Part shown: positions 47,401-57,000 of the stretch, in pieces
Position numbering within the stretch: the stretch's first letter is position 1
Layout: each line of letters opens with the position of its first letter
Source: VXNE01 sp965205735
Lineage (GTDB): Bacteria; Pseudomonadota; Gammaproteobacteria; Pseudomonadales; Azotimanducaceae
Direction of reading: 5' to 3'
Length of the DNA: 64,000 bases
Assembly: GCA_965205735.1 (NCBI GenBank)
Contig: OZ242179.1
Span: forward strand, 2,294,001 to 2,358,000
Program-made: the position numbers and the translations under genes
The notes under the pieces: generated by a model
The model's input: the letters and a program-made list of their open reading frames with translations, nothing else
Databases searched by the model: none
What the model was told of the DNA's origin: nothing

Positions 47401-48527
47401 AGCCACCAGTCGCCCTCGCCCGGGCCCGTGCTCCCCTCGAGTCCCTTCTCCGCGTTGCCCCGCTCAAGGTCCGAAGAGTCGAACTGCCCCGACGCTTCTC
47501 CTGCCAGCGTCAGCTCCAACCTCTCGTACGCGCGGTCCGTCGCGTCGTACGCATCGATCAACACCTCCGCCGAATCCGTCGAACGGTTCACCGCCCGGAC
47601 CAGCCCGCGACGCCCCTCTCCGTCCGACGCCGACGGAAACAGCGGAACCCGGTGAAAGCCTCCGCGCGACACGCCCCCGGGAACGCTCGATACAACGCCC
47701 GATCCGTCGTCCAGCAGCAGGTTCGTCGCGTACGCCGATCCCCGATCGGCCGAAAGCGTCAGGCGCCATCTGCCATCGCCGTCGCCGAGCGATCCCGTCA
47801 GTCCCGCCGCCGATCCGCTCTCCAACTCCGACGCCGCGTAGCTCCGCGCCTCCCATGGCCCCAGCTCCGCCGTCACCGGACCTGCCGCCCGGCCCGCGTC
47901 GTCCACTCCGCGCACTCTCACCGTCGCCGGCTCGCCGCGGGCGTTCGCCAGCCGCAGCACGCTCCGCCGAGCGGCGCCGCCGGGGTTGAAGAACGGTAGC
48001 TCGACCTCCCCCGACAGCAGCGCCGCGTCGTGCAGAGCAGTCAGAAAACCCTCCGAACGCGCGTAGGCGCGCGCCTCGATGTCCAGCTCCGTCGTCAGCT
48101 CCAGGCGCCAGTCACCCTCGCCCGGGCCCGTCCCCGCCAGACCCAGCGCCGCGTCTGCCGACTCCATCGCCGCCATCTCGAACTCCGCCGCCGCGCCCGC
48201 GCCCAGCGCCAGCCGGCCCGCCTCGACTCGCCGGCCCGCGTCGTCCACCGCCACGACAGAAACCTCTCCGGAAACCCCCGACCGGCTCTCGATCCGAACC
48301 GCGCCCGCGTGACCCTCCGACGAAGCCGACGGCACGTACGGAACCGTGTGCACCTCCTCCGCGCACCAGGCCGCCATCCCCAATAGCGCCGCGGGCAACC
48401 ATGCGAACCTACGCCACCTCGACCATACGACAGCGGCGCCGCGACCCCGCCGGCACCCGGTCCTCGTCAAGACCGCGGTCGAAGTCTCCGCGGGACTGCC
48501 CGGCAGCACAATATTTGCTCCGTTCAT
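44400..48527 (-). CDS. P10: secreted CARDB-repeat protein with unique C-terminal domain
   Basis: 1375 residues, the longest clearly started paralogue. ATG 48527 (MNGANIVLPG) follows GAGCGGAAA, 17 bp after the stop of the Calx-beta/barrel gene, so the two are very likely co-transcribed. Basic leader plus FAWLPAALLGMAAWCAEE signal. Four N-domains (~56-515), then six CARDB-type repeats; the sixth is diverged (SSWCGTHVQGDKAFLQ) and ends HNCADNSAFEVV. The C-terminal ~125 residues form a separate, cysteine-containing domain (IPEGCPLEAEICLSVV, VCATVPVNTGS, YVPLDSSTTSTLNVSL) unlike those of its paralogues. Function unknown; surface adhesion or ligand binding is a family-based guess. Confidence 0.85.
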   Translation of the reverse strand: MNGANIVLPGSPAETSTAVLTRTGCRRGRGAAVVWSRWRRFAWLPAALLGMAAWCAEEVHTVPYVPSASSEGHAGAVRIESRSGVSGEVSVVAVDDAGRRVEAGRLALGAGAAAEFEMAAMESADAALGLAGTGPGEGDWRLELTTELDIEARAYARSEGFLTALHDAALLSGEVELPFFNPGGAARRSVLRLANARGEPATVRVRGVDDAGRAAGPVTAELGPWEARSYAASELESGSAAGLTGSLGDGDGRWRLTLSADRGSAYATNLLLDDGSGVVSSVPGGVSRGGFHRVPLFPSASDGEGRRGLVRAVNRSTDSAEVLIDAYDATDRAYERLELTLAGEASGQFDSSDLERGNAEKGLEGSTGPGEGDWWLELSSASDIELVSYVDTASGPLSALRGTAGVETDTGMRYEALLWGASGEVRLLNAGGAPAEVRLSGTDDAGSSGGAVELTLAPWSARTLTATALAEGEAGLLGALGAGSGSWRLRLEADREIDVLSLVRGSGGMLSDVSRRGRPAGAPPRTEVIDATARGRPDLWVAASASEAELSPGEAFELAATVGNRGGEASATTLRYHRSADASITAADAEVGADAVAALAAGATSAESLTLNAPTAAGTYYYGACADAVAGETNTANNCSTGVAVTVREPPAQPDLEVRASASEAELSPGEAFELTAAVGNRGGSGAPPTTLRYHRSADASITAGDAEVGADAVAALAAGATSAESLTLNAPTAAGTYYYGACADAVAEEMNTSNNCSAAVAVTVREPPRQPDLAVAATPSDAALDPGESFTLSATVRNRGGADARATTLRYYRSSDATITTADTEQGIDAMHALSASQSSRASLTLNAPEDPGTYYYGACADAVPDESDTTNNCSAGLPVTVSEPVLDPPDLVVSVSVDNDTPDAGGEFELTATVRNVGDGASASTTLRYYRSRDAIVSPSDIVVGVGPVDALDASGMSTGSIARKAPTTAGTEYYGACVEAVRNESDTTNNCSAAVAITPQRLGPPDLVVVVSAGSDLSELAPGQSPDLDATVTNVGDGPSARTTLRYYWSTDGMIVPSDTELATDAVLALPATGRSNHSAAVTAPSEPGAYYFGACVDAVPDESDTTNNCSPALAATVRPPGPPDLWVSKPSSWCGTHVQGDKAFLQAAVLNYGESTSAPSTMRFYLHRGEATDKWQVTTRTVKSAPPTIQEYFLQVFDVSVDVPNTLGRYGLVACVDVVEGETETTHNCADNSAFEVVQYDPLDDLDLTIPEGCPLEAEICLSVVQRGHWNVHTRHEEGLVRFNLNGSTTLSTDKDYDRVCATVPVNTGSNSMQVDVVPGSGDQKLCPPSGSLTVRGNGAASSGWYVPLDSSTTSTLNVSLGDAGTCPAKD

Positions 48528-48544
48528 TTTCCGCTCACGGTTCC

Positions 48545-51500
48545 TCAGCGCCGCGCTTCGAACCGCGCCATCACGAACCGGCCGTCGCCGCCGCCCCGCC
48601 GATGCCCGATCGAAAACTCACCCACGAACCGGCTCTGCCCGGGGAGCGCCTCGTAACGCAGCCCCGCGGCGACACTCCTTCCCTGGTCCGACTTCCCAAC
48701 CGCCGCGAAAGGACGCGCCAGTCCCCGCGGAGCCCGGAAACCGAACCCGACGGACACGTCCCCGCGCATGCCGTGGCGCGCGTCGCGCGGCCCCGACGAC
48801 AGCCGCCAGCTCTCGCCCAATCGGCTCGTCTCTCCCGGCGCGCCCCGCCGCCACGCCACCGACGCTTGCAGTCCGGTCCCGTCACGGCGAGACAGGTATG
48901 CCGCTGCCACGTTGGCGCCGCGTTCCTCGTAATCGTCCTCCGTGTGCGCGGCCACCGCGTGCACCCCCGCCTCGAGGCGCACACGCCGCTCCGGCGCGTC
49001 CAGCCGCGCGCCCAGCGCGACCTCCGCCGCCGATCCCTCGATACCGTCGCCCCAGTCGCGGCGCGCGAACGCCCGGACCCATCCCACGATCCCGGCCCCG
49101 GTGGCGCACACGCCTGTCACCTCCACCCCGACGCGCGCTCGACCCACCGAGACATCGTGATCGCCCGCCGGCCCTATGGCCGCCTCTGTCTTCGCGCGAA
49201 GCACGCCCACGTCCTCCACCAACGAGACCTCCACCCGTTGGCCGCCGCGGATCACATGCCGCCCGCCCAGCGCGCCCATCCGCATGGACAGGTCCGCGGC
49301 GGTGCGGTGGCCCGTGGCGCAACGCTCCACGACCGCCTCGCCGCCGCCGACGCCCGCCGTTCCCCAAAGCCAGCCGCGACCCACGCGCCGCCCGAAGTAG
49401 GGGTGGATGCTCGCTATCTCCGTCTCCAGCACGCCCTCGCCCTCGCCGCCACCGCCGCAGGCGTCCGCGGAGCGCATGAACCCATACTCGGCCTCGGTAC
49501 GCCCCAAAACGCCCGCGGCGCCAACCAGCCAGTCCCCGACCCGCGCGTCCGCGCCCGCCTGCAGCGCGGTGAGGGATCCATCCTTGAGCAGCTCTCCGTC
49601 GCCAAAACGCCGCGTGCTACCTCGCCCCCATACCGACCAGTTCCCCGCGCCCGTGCGGGGAGTCGCCGCAAAGGTCAGCGAACCGGAGGCCAACGGCAGG
49701 TTGTCGAGAGGAGGTGCGGGCGGCCATGCCTCCGACATCTCCGGCGCCGCGAAGCCGCCGGGATTCGCGGCCCAGTCGGTGGCGAACACATTCGCCGCAC
49801 TCCGATCCGCAAGCGCGCTCGGCGCGGGCCGCGGTGCGTTGGATCCACGGTCGGACGCGCCGGCCTTCACAAACCGGTCGCTGATCGCGTCCATCACGTC
49901 TGCCAGGAATACCCCGCCCGCGACGGCCAGCCCCCGTTCGATCGCAGCCAGTTCCGCGGGATCGGCGACGACGGTGATCGTCAGGTCGAACGTCGCCCGG
50001 CTGCCCATGTTGGCGGCTGTCACCGTCACCGAAGTCGCGCCTTCGGCGACCGGCGTCAAGACGAGCGCCGCGCGGTCAAGGCTCGCCGTCGCGACGCTCG
50101 GGTCCGGCGCGGAGACCGAGTACGCCAGGGCGGTGCCGGAAAAGTGTTGGGACAGGTCGATGCGGGCGGGGGCGCCGCCGACGCACAGCATCGGGTTCTC
50201 GGGACGGACCGCGACGGCCGCCGGCTCCTCGTCGTCATCGAGGATCGTCCCCGTGGCTTCGCCGGTGACGACGACCGCGTTGACCGGCGACGACAGCCTC
50301 GCGACGAATGTCTCGTCGGGCTCGTAGGTCTCGTCATCGACGATGTCCACAGATACGGTTGCGCTCGACTCCCCGGGCGCGAAAGTGAGCGTTCCCGAGA
50401 CCGATCCGAAATCCGCCCCCGCCGTCGCCGACCCGTCCGCCGTGGCGTAGTCCACGGCCACGGTCCGCGCCGTCAAACCGGAGAGCGTGACCGCGAACCC
50501 GATCGTTTCTCCCTCCGAAGCGGCGCCGCCGCTGATCTCGAGCTCCGGAACCGGGTCGTCGTCCTCGATCACGCCGACGGCGGTTGCCGTCCCGATCGTC
50601 GCGTTCTCGACATTGGTCAGCACCACTGTCAACGTCTCCTCCGGTTCGTTGACCGCGTCGTCGACCAAGGGCACGGCGACAACCTGCTCGGCGCGCTGGG
50701 CCGTGAACGTGAGCGTCCCGGATACCGGCTCATAGTCGGCGCCCGCGGTCGCCGTGCCGTCCTCGGTGGCGTAGTCCACGGTGACCGGCGCGGCGCCCGC
50801 CGCCAGCCCGGTCGCCGTCACGACGAACTCAAGCCCGCCCGAGCCTTCCCCCGCGCTCGCCCCGGCGATCGTCAGCAAAGCATCATCGTCCTGAATGGTG
50901 CCGCGCGCCGGAGCGCGCGGAAGGCGCGCGTTTCGGGCATTGGCCAGCGCCAGCGCGAACCACTCCGCCGGCTCGTGGATGGAATCGTCGATGACGCTCA
51001 CTTCGACAGTCTTGGCGATCTCGCCGGGCTCGAACGTCAGCGTCCCGGCGGCGGGCCGGTAGTCGGCCTCCGCAACCGCCGTGCCGTCGGACGTCGCGAA
51101 GTCCACGGTCACCGTCCGCTCCGTCGAACCGGATAGCGTCACTACGAACCCGATCGTTTCTCCCTCCGAAGCGGCGCCGCCGCTGATCTCGAGCTCCGGA
51201 ACCGGGTCGTCGTCCTCGATCACGCCAACGGCGGTTGCCGTCCCGATCGTCGCATTCGCGGCGTCCGTCAGCACCAACACCAGCGTCTCGTCCGGCTCGT
51301 CGACCGCGTCGTCGACCAAGGGCACAGCGACAACCTGCTCGGCGCGCTCCGCCGTGAACGTGAGCGTCCCGGATACCGGCTCATAGTCGGCGCCCGCGGT
51401 CGCCGTGCCGTCCTCCGTTGCGTAGTTCACTGTAGCCGGCGCATCGCCCGCCACCAGCCCGGTTGCCGTCACGACGAACTCAAGCCGGCCCGAGGCTTCT

Positions 51501-52504
51501 TCCGCGCTCGCCCCGGCGATCGTCAGCAAAGCATCATCGTCCTGAATGGTGCCGCGCGCCGGAGCGCGCGGAAGGCGCGCGTTTCGGGCATTGGCCAGCG
51601 CCAGCGCGAACCACTCCGCCGGCTCCTGGATGGCATCGTCGATGACGCTCACTTCGACAGTCTTGGCGATCTCGCCGGGCTCGAACGTCAGCGTCCCGGC
51701 GGCGGGCCGGTAGTCGGCCTCCGCAACCGCCGTGCCGTCGGACGTCGCGAAGTCCACGGTGACCTTCTTGCCGCTGGTCCCGCTCAGCGAAACTTCGAAG
51801 GACAGGATGCCCGCGTCCTCCGCGACGTCCTCCCCATCCAGGGAAACCCTGACCTCCGGATCGTTGTCGTTGATGGGGATCACGACGTAATCCAATTCCA
51901 GATCGACCGGAAACTCGTGGTCGCTCTCGAGGGCGACCGCGAATGCCTCCTGGAACTCATCAAGCACGTCATCGAGGGTGGTCAAGGTGAAGGGCGAGGA
52001 CACCGACTCGCCCGCTTCGATCGTCACCGTTCCGGACGCGCTCAGGTAGTCCTCATCCGCGGTGGCCGAGATCGGCGTCGTCCTGTATAGAAAATCGAGA
52101 TCGGTTTCCGCAGCGACAGGCTCGCCGTCCTCGTCGACCCGGCGAATCACGATACGTTGCTGGTCACCCTCCGCCACCGGAGAGACACATCCCACAGTCG
52201 CCCCGGGCGGCGGATCCTCCCACCCGCAATCGACGTTCGCGAAAGCGACAGCCGCTCCACTCTCGCCCAGTCCGCCGGTGTCATCCGAGACGACTGTTGC
52301 GGACACGTAGAAAACGCCCGAGGCGCCCGATTCATGCGACCGTTCTTCGGCATGGCCGATGCCTGCCAGCAGCGCCAAGACCCACGCGGCGCCTTTAGCC
52401 AGGCGCGACGCCCGCCGCAACGCGCGCAACGCAATCCAGACCCCAGGCGGAACCACAGGTCCCCAGAAAATCTCTAGTCGTTGCGTGAGCGGCCCATGGT
52501 TCAT
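48545..52504 (-). CDS. Calx-beta repeat protein with autotransporter-like C-terminal barrel
   Basis: 1319 residues from ATG 52504; a TTG at 52510 is an alternative. Signal sequence: basic RALRRASRLAKGAAWVLALLAG, cleavage near HAEE. Residues ~75-730 hold six Calx-beta domains, each with YAT.DGTA.AG.DY and ending GTI.DDD; these are Ca2+-binding beta-sandwich modules of surface proteins. A spacer with LCVGGAPARIDLSQHF (cadherin-like) precedes a barrel (~960-1319: WSVWGRGSTRRFGDG, ARVGDWLVG, RVGRGWLW, FARRDWGDG, GTGLQASVAW) of the autotransporter type. The terminal MARFEARR lacks the usual final Phe. Probably outer-membrane anchored, displaying the Calx-beta region. First gene of the unit with P10. 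Confidence 0.85.
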   Translation of the reverse strand: MNHGPLTQRLEIFWGPVVPPGVWIALRALRRASRLAKGAAWVLALLAGIGHAEERSHESGASGVFYVSATVVSDDTGGLGESGAAVAFANVDCGWEDPPPGATVGCVSPVAEGDQQRIVIRRVDEDGEPVAAETDLDFLYRTTPISATADEDYLSASGTVTIEAGESVSSPFTLTTLDDVLDEFQEAFAVALESDHEFPVDLELDYVVIPINDNDPEVRVSLDGEDVAEDAGILSFEVSLSGTSGKKVTVDFATSDGTAVAEADYRPAAGTLTFEPGEIAKTVEVSVIDDAIQEPAEWFALALANARNARLPRAPARGTIQDDDALLTIAGASAEEASGRLEFVVTATGLVAGDAPATVNYATEDGTATAGADYEPVSGTLTFTAERAEQVVAVPLVDDAVDEPDETLVLVLTDAANATIGTATAVGVIEDDDPVPELEISGGAASEGETIGFVVTLSGSTERTVTVDFATSDGTAVAEADYRPAAGTLTFEPGEIAKTVEVSVIDDSIHEPAEWFALALANARNARLPRAPARGTIQDDDALLTIAGASAGEGSGGLEFVVTATGLAAGAAPVTVDYATEDGTATAGADYEPVSGTLTFTAQRAEQVVAVPLVDDAVNEPEETLTVVLTNVENATIGTATAVGVIEDDDPVPELEISGGAASEGETIGFAVTLSGLTARTVAVDYATADGSATAGADFGSVSGTLTFAPGESSATVSVDIVDDETYEPDETFVARLSSPVNAVVVTGEATGTILDDDEEPAAVAVRPENPMLCVGGAPARIDLSQHFSGTALAYSVSAPDPSVATASLDRAALVLTPVAEGATSVTVTAANMGSRATFDLTITVVADPAELAAIERGLAVAGGVFLADVMDAISDRFVKAGASDRGSNAPRPAPSALADRSAANVFATDWAANPGGFAAPEMSEAWPPAPPLDNLPLASGSLTFAATPRTGAGNWSVWGRGSTRRFGDGELLKDGSLTALQAGADARVGDWLVGAAGVLGRTEAEYGFMRSADACGGGGEGEGVLETEIASIHPYFGRRVGRGWLWGTAGVGGGEAVVERCATGHRTAADLSMRMGALGGRHVIRGGQRVEVSLVEDVGVLRAKTEAAIGPAGDHDVSVGRARVGVEVTGVCATGAGIVGWVRAFARRDWGDGIEGSAAEVALGARLDAPERRVRLEAGVHAVAAHTEDDYEERGANVAAAYLSRRDGTGLQASVAWRRGAPGETSRLGESWRLSSGPRDARHGMRGDVSVGFGFRAPRGLARPFAAVGKSDQGRSVAAGLRYEALPGQSRFVGEFSIGHRRGGGDGRFVMARFEARR
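50495..51763. repeat. 651-bp tandem duplication of two Calx-beta domains
   Basis: Two direct copies at a 651-bp (217-codon) period inside the gene at 48545 (for example CATCATCGTCCTGAATGG at 50881 and 51532). Each covers about two Calx-beta domains. They are near-identical, which indicates recent in-frame amplification. Confidence 0.85.
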
Positions 52505-52728
52505 CGGCAAGCGCCGAATACCAGTTCGACTGGAAGTAGATGCAAGCCTTCCAGCAGGAGGTTGTGCCTACGCTCCCAACTCGCGATCACGCACCCCTTC
52601 ACCAGCTGGATCATCGGTCCTCCACCCCAGACCATCCGCGCGCTCGGCCGGCTCGACGGGATCAACCCGGACGACATGGCCGTCGCGACGGCCCCGGCCC
52701 GCGCACTACTTCGGAAAACTCGCAGGAA

Positions 52729-52815
52729 TGTATCATCCATGAGTGAGTTATATGTGACCTTCACCAAAATATTAGTGTCGTTATAGTGATGTATCGACGA
52801 TAATCTGACCACGCG
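52729..52815. repeat. AT-rich GTGA-motif boundary repeat, copy 2
   Basis: Shares TGTATCATCCA, spaced GTGA motifs, AATAT and TATCGACG.T.ATCTGACCAC with the copies at 41620 and 62709. It lies about 220 bp upstream of the Calx-beta/barrel gene start and borders the GAF-fragment sequence. Confidence 0.55.
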
Positions 52816-52816
52816 G

Positions 52817-53290
52817 TCCGACGCGGACGACCGCAGGTCCGCCAAGGAGGAACGGATCACGTACAACGACGAGGAGCAGGGGGAAATCGCGGCGCTGCGC
52901 GAGCGTGTCACCCGCCTATGCGCGGCGATGAAACACATCAACGCGAGCCTCGACCCCGACACCGCGCTGCGAGAGATAGTCGAGAGCGCGAGGGCGCCGA
53001 CCGGCGCCGCGCACGGAGTCATCGTCATCGTCGACGCGGCGGGCGAGGCCCGGGACTTCACCAGTTCCGGCATCACCGAGGAGGAGCGCCGGCGGCTTTC
53101 GGAGTGGTCCGGCGGACCGAAACTGTTCGCGCACTTCCGCGACCTGCCCGGGCCGCTGCGGCGCCCGGACGTGCCCGCCCACGTGCGCACGCTCGGGTTC
53201 GCCCCCTGGATTCCGGCCAAGACCTTCCTCGGCACCCCGATGCCCACCGCGGCGCGCGACGGTGGCCGGCCGCGACGCAGGTTTGACCTT
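52817..53290 (+). pseudogene. GAF-domain sensor fragment
   Basis: The plus strand encodes a coiled start (EIAALRERVTRL) followed by a GAF domain: NASLDPDTALREIVESARAPTGAAHGVIVIVDAAGEARDF split by SSGITEEERRR, then FAHFRDLPGPLR and KTFLGTPM. No start codon is visible at its upstream end, and downstream it breaks into a 52-bp repeat at 53291 before the domain finishes. GAF domains of this kind occur in sensor kinases and LuxR-type regulators. It may come from the same sort of gene as the PAS fragment at 29513-30012. Confidence 0.7.
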
Positions 53291-53342
53291 CTAGCCCGAA
53301 TATTTCATCAAGGGCCGCGATGATCGCGCAGGATTTTGCCCG
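53291..53342. repeat. 52-bp dispersed repeat, copy 1
   Basis: Begins CTAGCCCGAATATTTCATCA and matches 62803-62854 with one mismatch. It truncates the GAF fragment. It is probably one end of a mobile element; family not identified. Confidence 0.65.
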
Positions 53343-53372
53343 GGTGAGCCTGCTCGGAGCCTTCAGCCGGGG

Positions 53373-53430
53373 AGCGCGAGGGGGCACCCCTCGCAAGAGG
53401 ACAGCAGCGCGAGGGGGCACCCCTCGCAAG
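53373..53430. repeat. Two tandem hairpin repeats
   Basis: Two copies, 32 bp apart, of AGCGCGAGGGGGCACCCCTC plus GCAAG. Each can fold as a GCGAGGG/CCCTCGC hairpin. The surrounding 53343-53653 shows no convincing gene; GC-rich and then AT-rich, it is probably element debris. Confidence 0.6.
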
Positions 53431-53653
53431 AAAAGAGACGGAAGCATAGCCGGCCCCGTCTATGGTGTGGCGACCACGCGGGAAAAAGTGCCCCACAGGC
53501 GGCGCCTTCGGCTCCGCCCGTGGCCCGACCCCACCGTGCGAGGGCGCGGGCAGCGCAGTTTGTATCCGGCAGGATTTTCGAAATATGGGATTAATCTATT
53601 GGAACTAAAAGACAGATATCTTTTCAACAAGCGACTTGGTGAGATATGCAGGC

Positions 53654-53818
53654 TAGTGCTCCGTCAAACCTAAATCTACGGGTATCTGCGGGTCTTTTTG
53701 GCCCCTGGCTTCGTTGCTCCTCCTTGTGTGGTGCCTGCCACACCGCGTCGTCGCGCCTCGCCAGGAACCAAAAATCCCTCGCAGCTACACTCGCATTTTT
53801 AGGCTTGACGGAACACTA
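53654..53818. repeat. MITE copy 3
   Basis: Near-identical to copy 2 over its full length although 52 kb away. TA flanks both ends and the same inner hairpin is present. It interrupts an S8 peptidase fragment on its right side; the peptidase frame stops at a TAG one base beyond the element. Confidence 0.88.
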
Positions 53819-53819
53819 G

Positions 53820-54043
53820 CTATTGGACGGCGAGACGTTCAGGAAGATCACCCGCCGCGCCGCCTGTTGGCGCAAGGTCCGGATGGCAGATCTCGAGCCC
53901 CGTGTCGATGACCGCCAGCTTCACGCCGGCGCCGTTACGGCTGGTGACGATCATCCTCGCCAAGCGGAGATCGGCGCCGGCGATCTGTACGCTCGGTCGG
54001 TCAGCGGGAACGGTCAGCCCTACCAGCACCGTCGCGTCCTCTG
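53820..54043 (-). pseudogene. Subtilisin-like (S8) peptidase fragment
   Basis: The frame directly after the giant gene's stop reads TVLVGLTVPADRPSVQIAGA...RLARMIVTSRNGAGVK, then AVIDTGLEICHPDL, the catalytic-Asp box of S8 (subtilisin) serine peptidases. It then stops beside the MITE. The His and Ser parts are absent and there is no proper start. It is a captured or truncated remnant. Confidence 0.65.
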
Positions 54044-57000
54044 TCAGAACCGGCCAAGAGCTTCCAGGACGATCCCGTTTTCGGTCCTGGAGAAGAAGCT
54101 GCGCTGTTCGATGCGCCACTCCACCACGAGTCTCCGCACGCGCTCACCGAACTCGTGGCGCACGCCGAATCGCGCGCCGCCGCGGTCGGAGAAGCCGGCA
54201 TCGAGTTCCGCGAACGGCGTCGCGATGGCGTGCGTGCCTTCGAACCCCCTCCGGACCATGCCGAAGCCGAGCCGGACCTGGGTGGTCCACTGGCGTTCCG
54301 CGTCCGGCTGTCTTCCCGCCAGCGCGGTCCAGGGCGAGATGCCGTCCAACGCGCCCAGTTGGAGACCGCCCGCCTCCCGCCGCCATGTCAACGACGCCTG
54401 CAATCCCGTCCCGTCCGCCCTTGGCAGGATCGAGAAGGTCAGGTTGGCGCTCCGCTCCGCGGCATCCTCCGCCGAATGCACGACCAGCCCCCGGACCCCG
54501 GCATCGACGCCGAGGCGCCGCGGCACGTTCCTGTAGCGCACGCCCGCCGCCAGTTCCAGTCCGGCGCCCGTGGCGCCGTCGCCCCAGTCGCCGCGGGCGA
54601 ACGCCCGCACGAAGGTCGAGAGCGAGCACTCGCAGTCCGCTGGCGCGACCCCGGCGGCCTCCAGGCCGAGCCTCGCCTGCCCCACGCTCACGGAGCGGTT
54701 GCCGACCAGGCCCATTGCGTCGCCCGTGGTCAGGTTCAGACCGCCAATCTCCTCCACCACCGACACCGAGATCCGTTCCCCGCCGGCGAACGGATGCCGG
54801 CCACCCAGCGCGGCCAGGCGGATCGACAGGTCGGCCTTGTTGCGCTGTCCGGTCTCGCAACGTTCCACGGACGCCTCGCCGCCGCCGGCGCCCAGGGCAG
54901 CCCAGACCCAGCCCCGACCCACCCGGCGACCCGCGTAGGGATGGACGCTGGTCAACTTGGCATCGACCATCCCCTCGCCGATGCCGCCCCCGCCGCAGGC
55001 CGCCACCGAGCGCCCAAAGCGGTAGTCCGCCTCCGCCGACGTGTTCGCCACGGAGACGCCGGCCAGCCAGTCGCCGACCCGGGCGTCCGCACCCAGGTGG
55101 ACGGCGGTGAGGGTGCCGTCCTGGGAAGCGCCGTCCATGCCCGATTCGAACCGCTGCGTGTCGCCCCGTCCCCAGACCGCCCACGCGGGGCCCTCGGGGC
55201 CCGTGGAACCGGACCGCGAGGAGTCGAACGAGAACGGCGATATGCCGCGCCGGTTCGCCGTCCCGGGCCAACGGTCGTCCCCGACTCGGGACCCATGGCC
55301 GTCCACGCCCTGCGACTCCGGGAGTCCCCACCGATCCCATACGCCGGTTCGGGCACCACGTATCGGCAAGCCGGTCCGCTCGTTCCAGGCGCCCGCGCCC
55401 GCATCCGGAACCGCTTGCGCCCATTCGCTGGGCGCAGTGATCGAGGCGCTTCGCTCCGTCGCGAAGCGGGCCTGCACGGATCCGGTCACGCTGGTCAGGA
55501 TCCCCCGACCGATCGACGCGAGCACCGACTCCACCGCCTCCAACTCGGCCGGGTCCGTGACCACCGTCGCGGTCAACTCGATCAATGCTTCGCCGCTGCT
55601 GTTGGCCGCCGACAGGGCCAGCGTGGTCTGTCCTTCCTCGACTGGCGCAACCGTCAGCACCGAACCGCGCAGTTCCACCGTCGCCACCGCCGTATCCGCC
55701 GAGGCTGCCGAATAGCGCAGGGATGTGCCATCGAAGTGCCGGGCCAGGTCGATCTCGACGGGGTCGCCGCCCACGCATAGCATGGGGTCCGCGGGCCGCG
55801 CGGACAGCGTCGGCGGCTTCTCGTCGTTATCCAGGATAGTGCCCGTCGCGGTTCCCGTCGCCAACGTCGCGTGAAGCGGCGAGGAGAGCGTGGCCTCGAA
55901 ACTCTCCTCGGGTTCGTACTCCGCGTCGTCCGCAATCGACACGGCGAACGTTGCCACCGCGTCGCCTGGAAGGAACGTCAGCGTGCCCGCGGCCGGCGCG
56001 TAGTCGTCGTCCGCGATCGCCGTGCCGTCGGCAGTCGCGTAGTCGACTGTCGCCGTCCGGCTCGTCGACCCCGTCAGCGTTACGGTGAAACCGATCGTTC
56101 CGCCTTCGGGCGCGGTCCCGCCGGTGATCGAGAGTTTCGGTGCCGCATCGTCGTCGACGATGGTGCCCGTCGCCCAGGCCGTCGAGACCGCGGCGTTCTC
56201 CGCCATCGACAGGTTGAGCGTGAACGTCTCGTCGTCCTCGTGAACGTCGTCGTCTACAAGGGTCACCTTTACGGTCTTGGCGGATTCTCCCGGCAGGAAG
56301 GCGAGGGCGCCGTGAACGGGCTCGTAGTCCGCGTCCTCGCGCGCCGTTTCCGCCGCGGTGGCGTAGTCCACCGTGACGGTCCGGGTGCTCGCGGTGTCGA
56401 GCGTCACCCGGAAATCCACAGTGCCGCCTTCGACACCCGAGCCACCCGCGACCGCGAGTTGCGCGAGCAAATCGTCGTCGATGATCAATCCCTCGGCGGT
56501 CGCGGTGGCGAGCGTGGCGTTCGCCGGGTTGGAGAGCGACACCGTGAAATTCTCGTCGGGTTCATTGAGGTCGTCCTGGACCAGTGGGATGGAAACGGTT
56601 GCCGTCGTCTCGCCGGGCGCGAACACGAGTGAGCCCCCGACGGCATCGTAGTCCGCGCCCGCCACGGCGGTGCCGTCCGAAGTCGAATAGGCGACCGTCA
56701 CCTCGAATCCGCTCGGATCGCTGAGAGTTACCGGGAATCGGGCGGCCTCGCCCTCGACGCCGCTGGCGTCGGCAATGGATAGCGCTGGCGGTTCGTCGTC
56801 GTCCTCGATGGTCGAGATGGCGGAGTCGACCGGCAGTTCCGCGTTCACGGGCGCGCTCAGCGAGAGCCCGAGCGTCTCGACAGGCTCGTCGATGTCGTCG
56901 TCGACGGTCGTGACGGTGACCACCACGGCGGTGCCCGCGTCGAACGTGAGCTTTCCCTGGACCGGCAGGAAGTCGACGTCATCGAGCGCCGTCCCGGCCA

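Noticed and set aside
53320..53673. 117-codon plus-strand ORF after the GAF fragment
   Set aside because: It is built from the 52-bp repeat, the tandem hairpins and the MITE edge; no coding signature.
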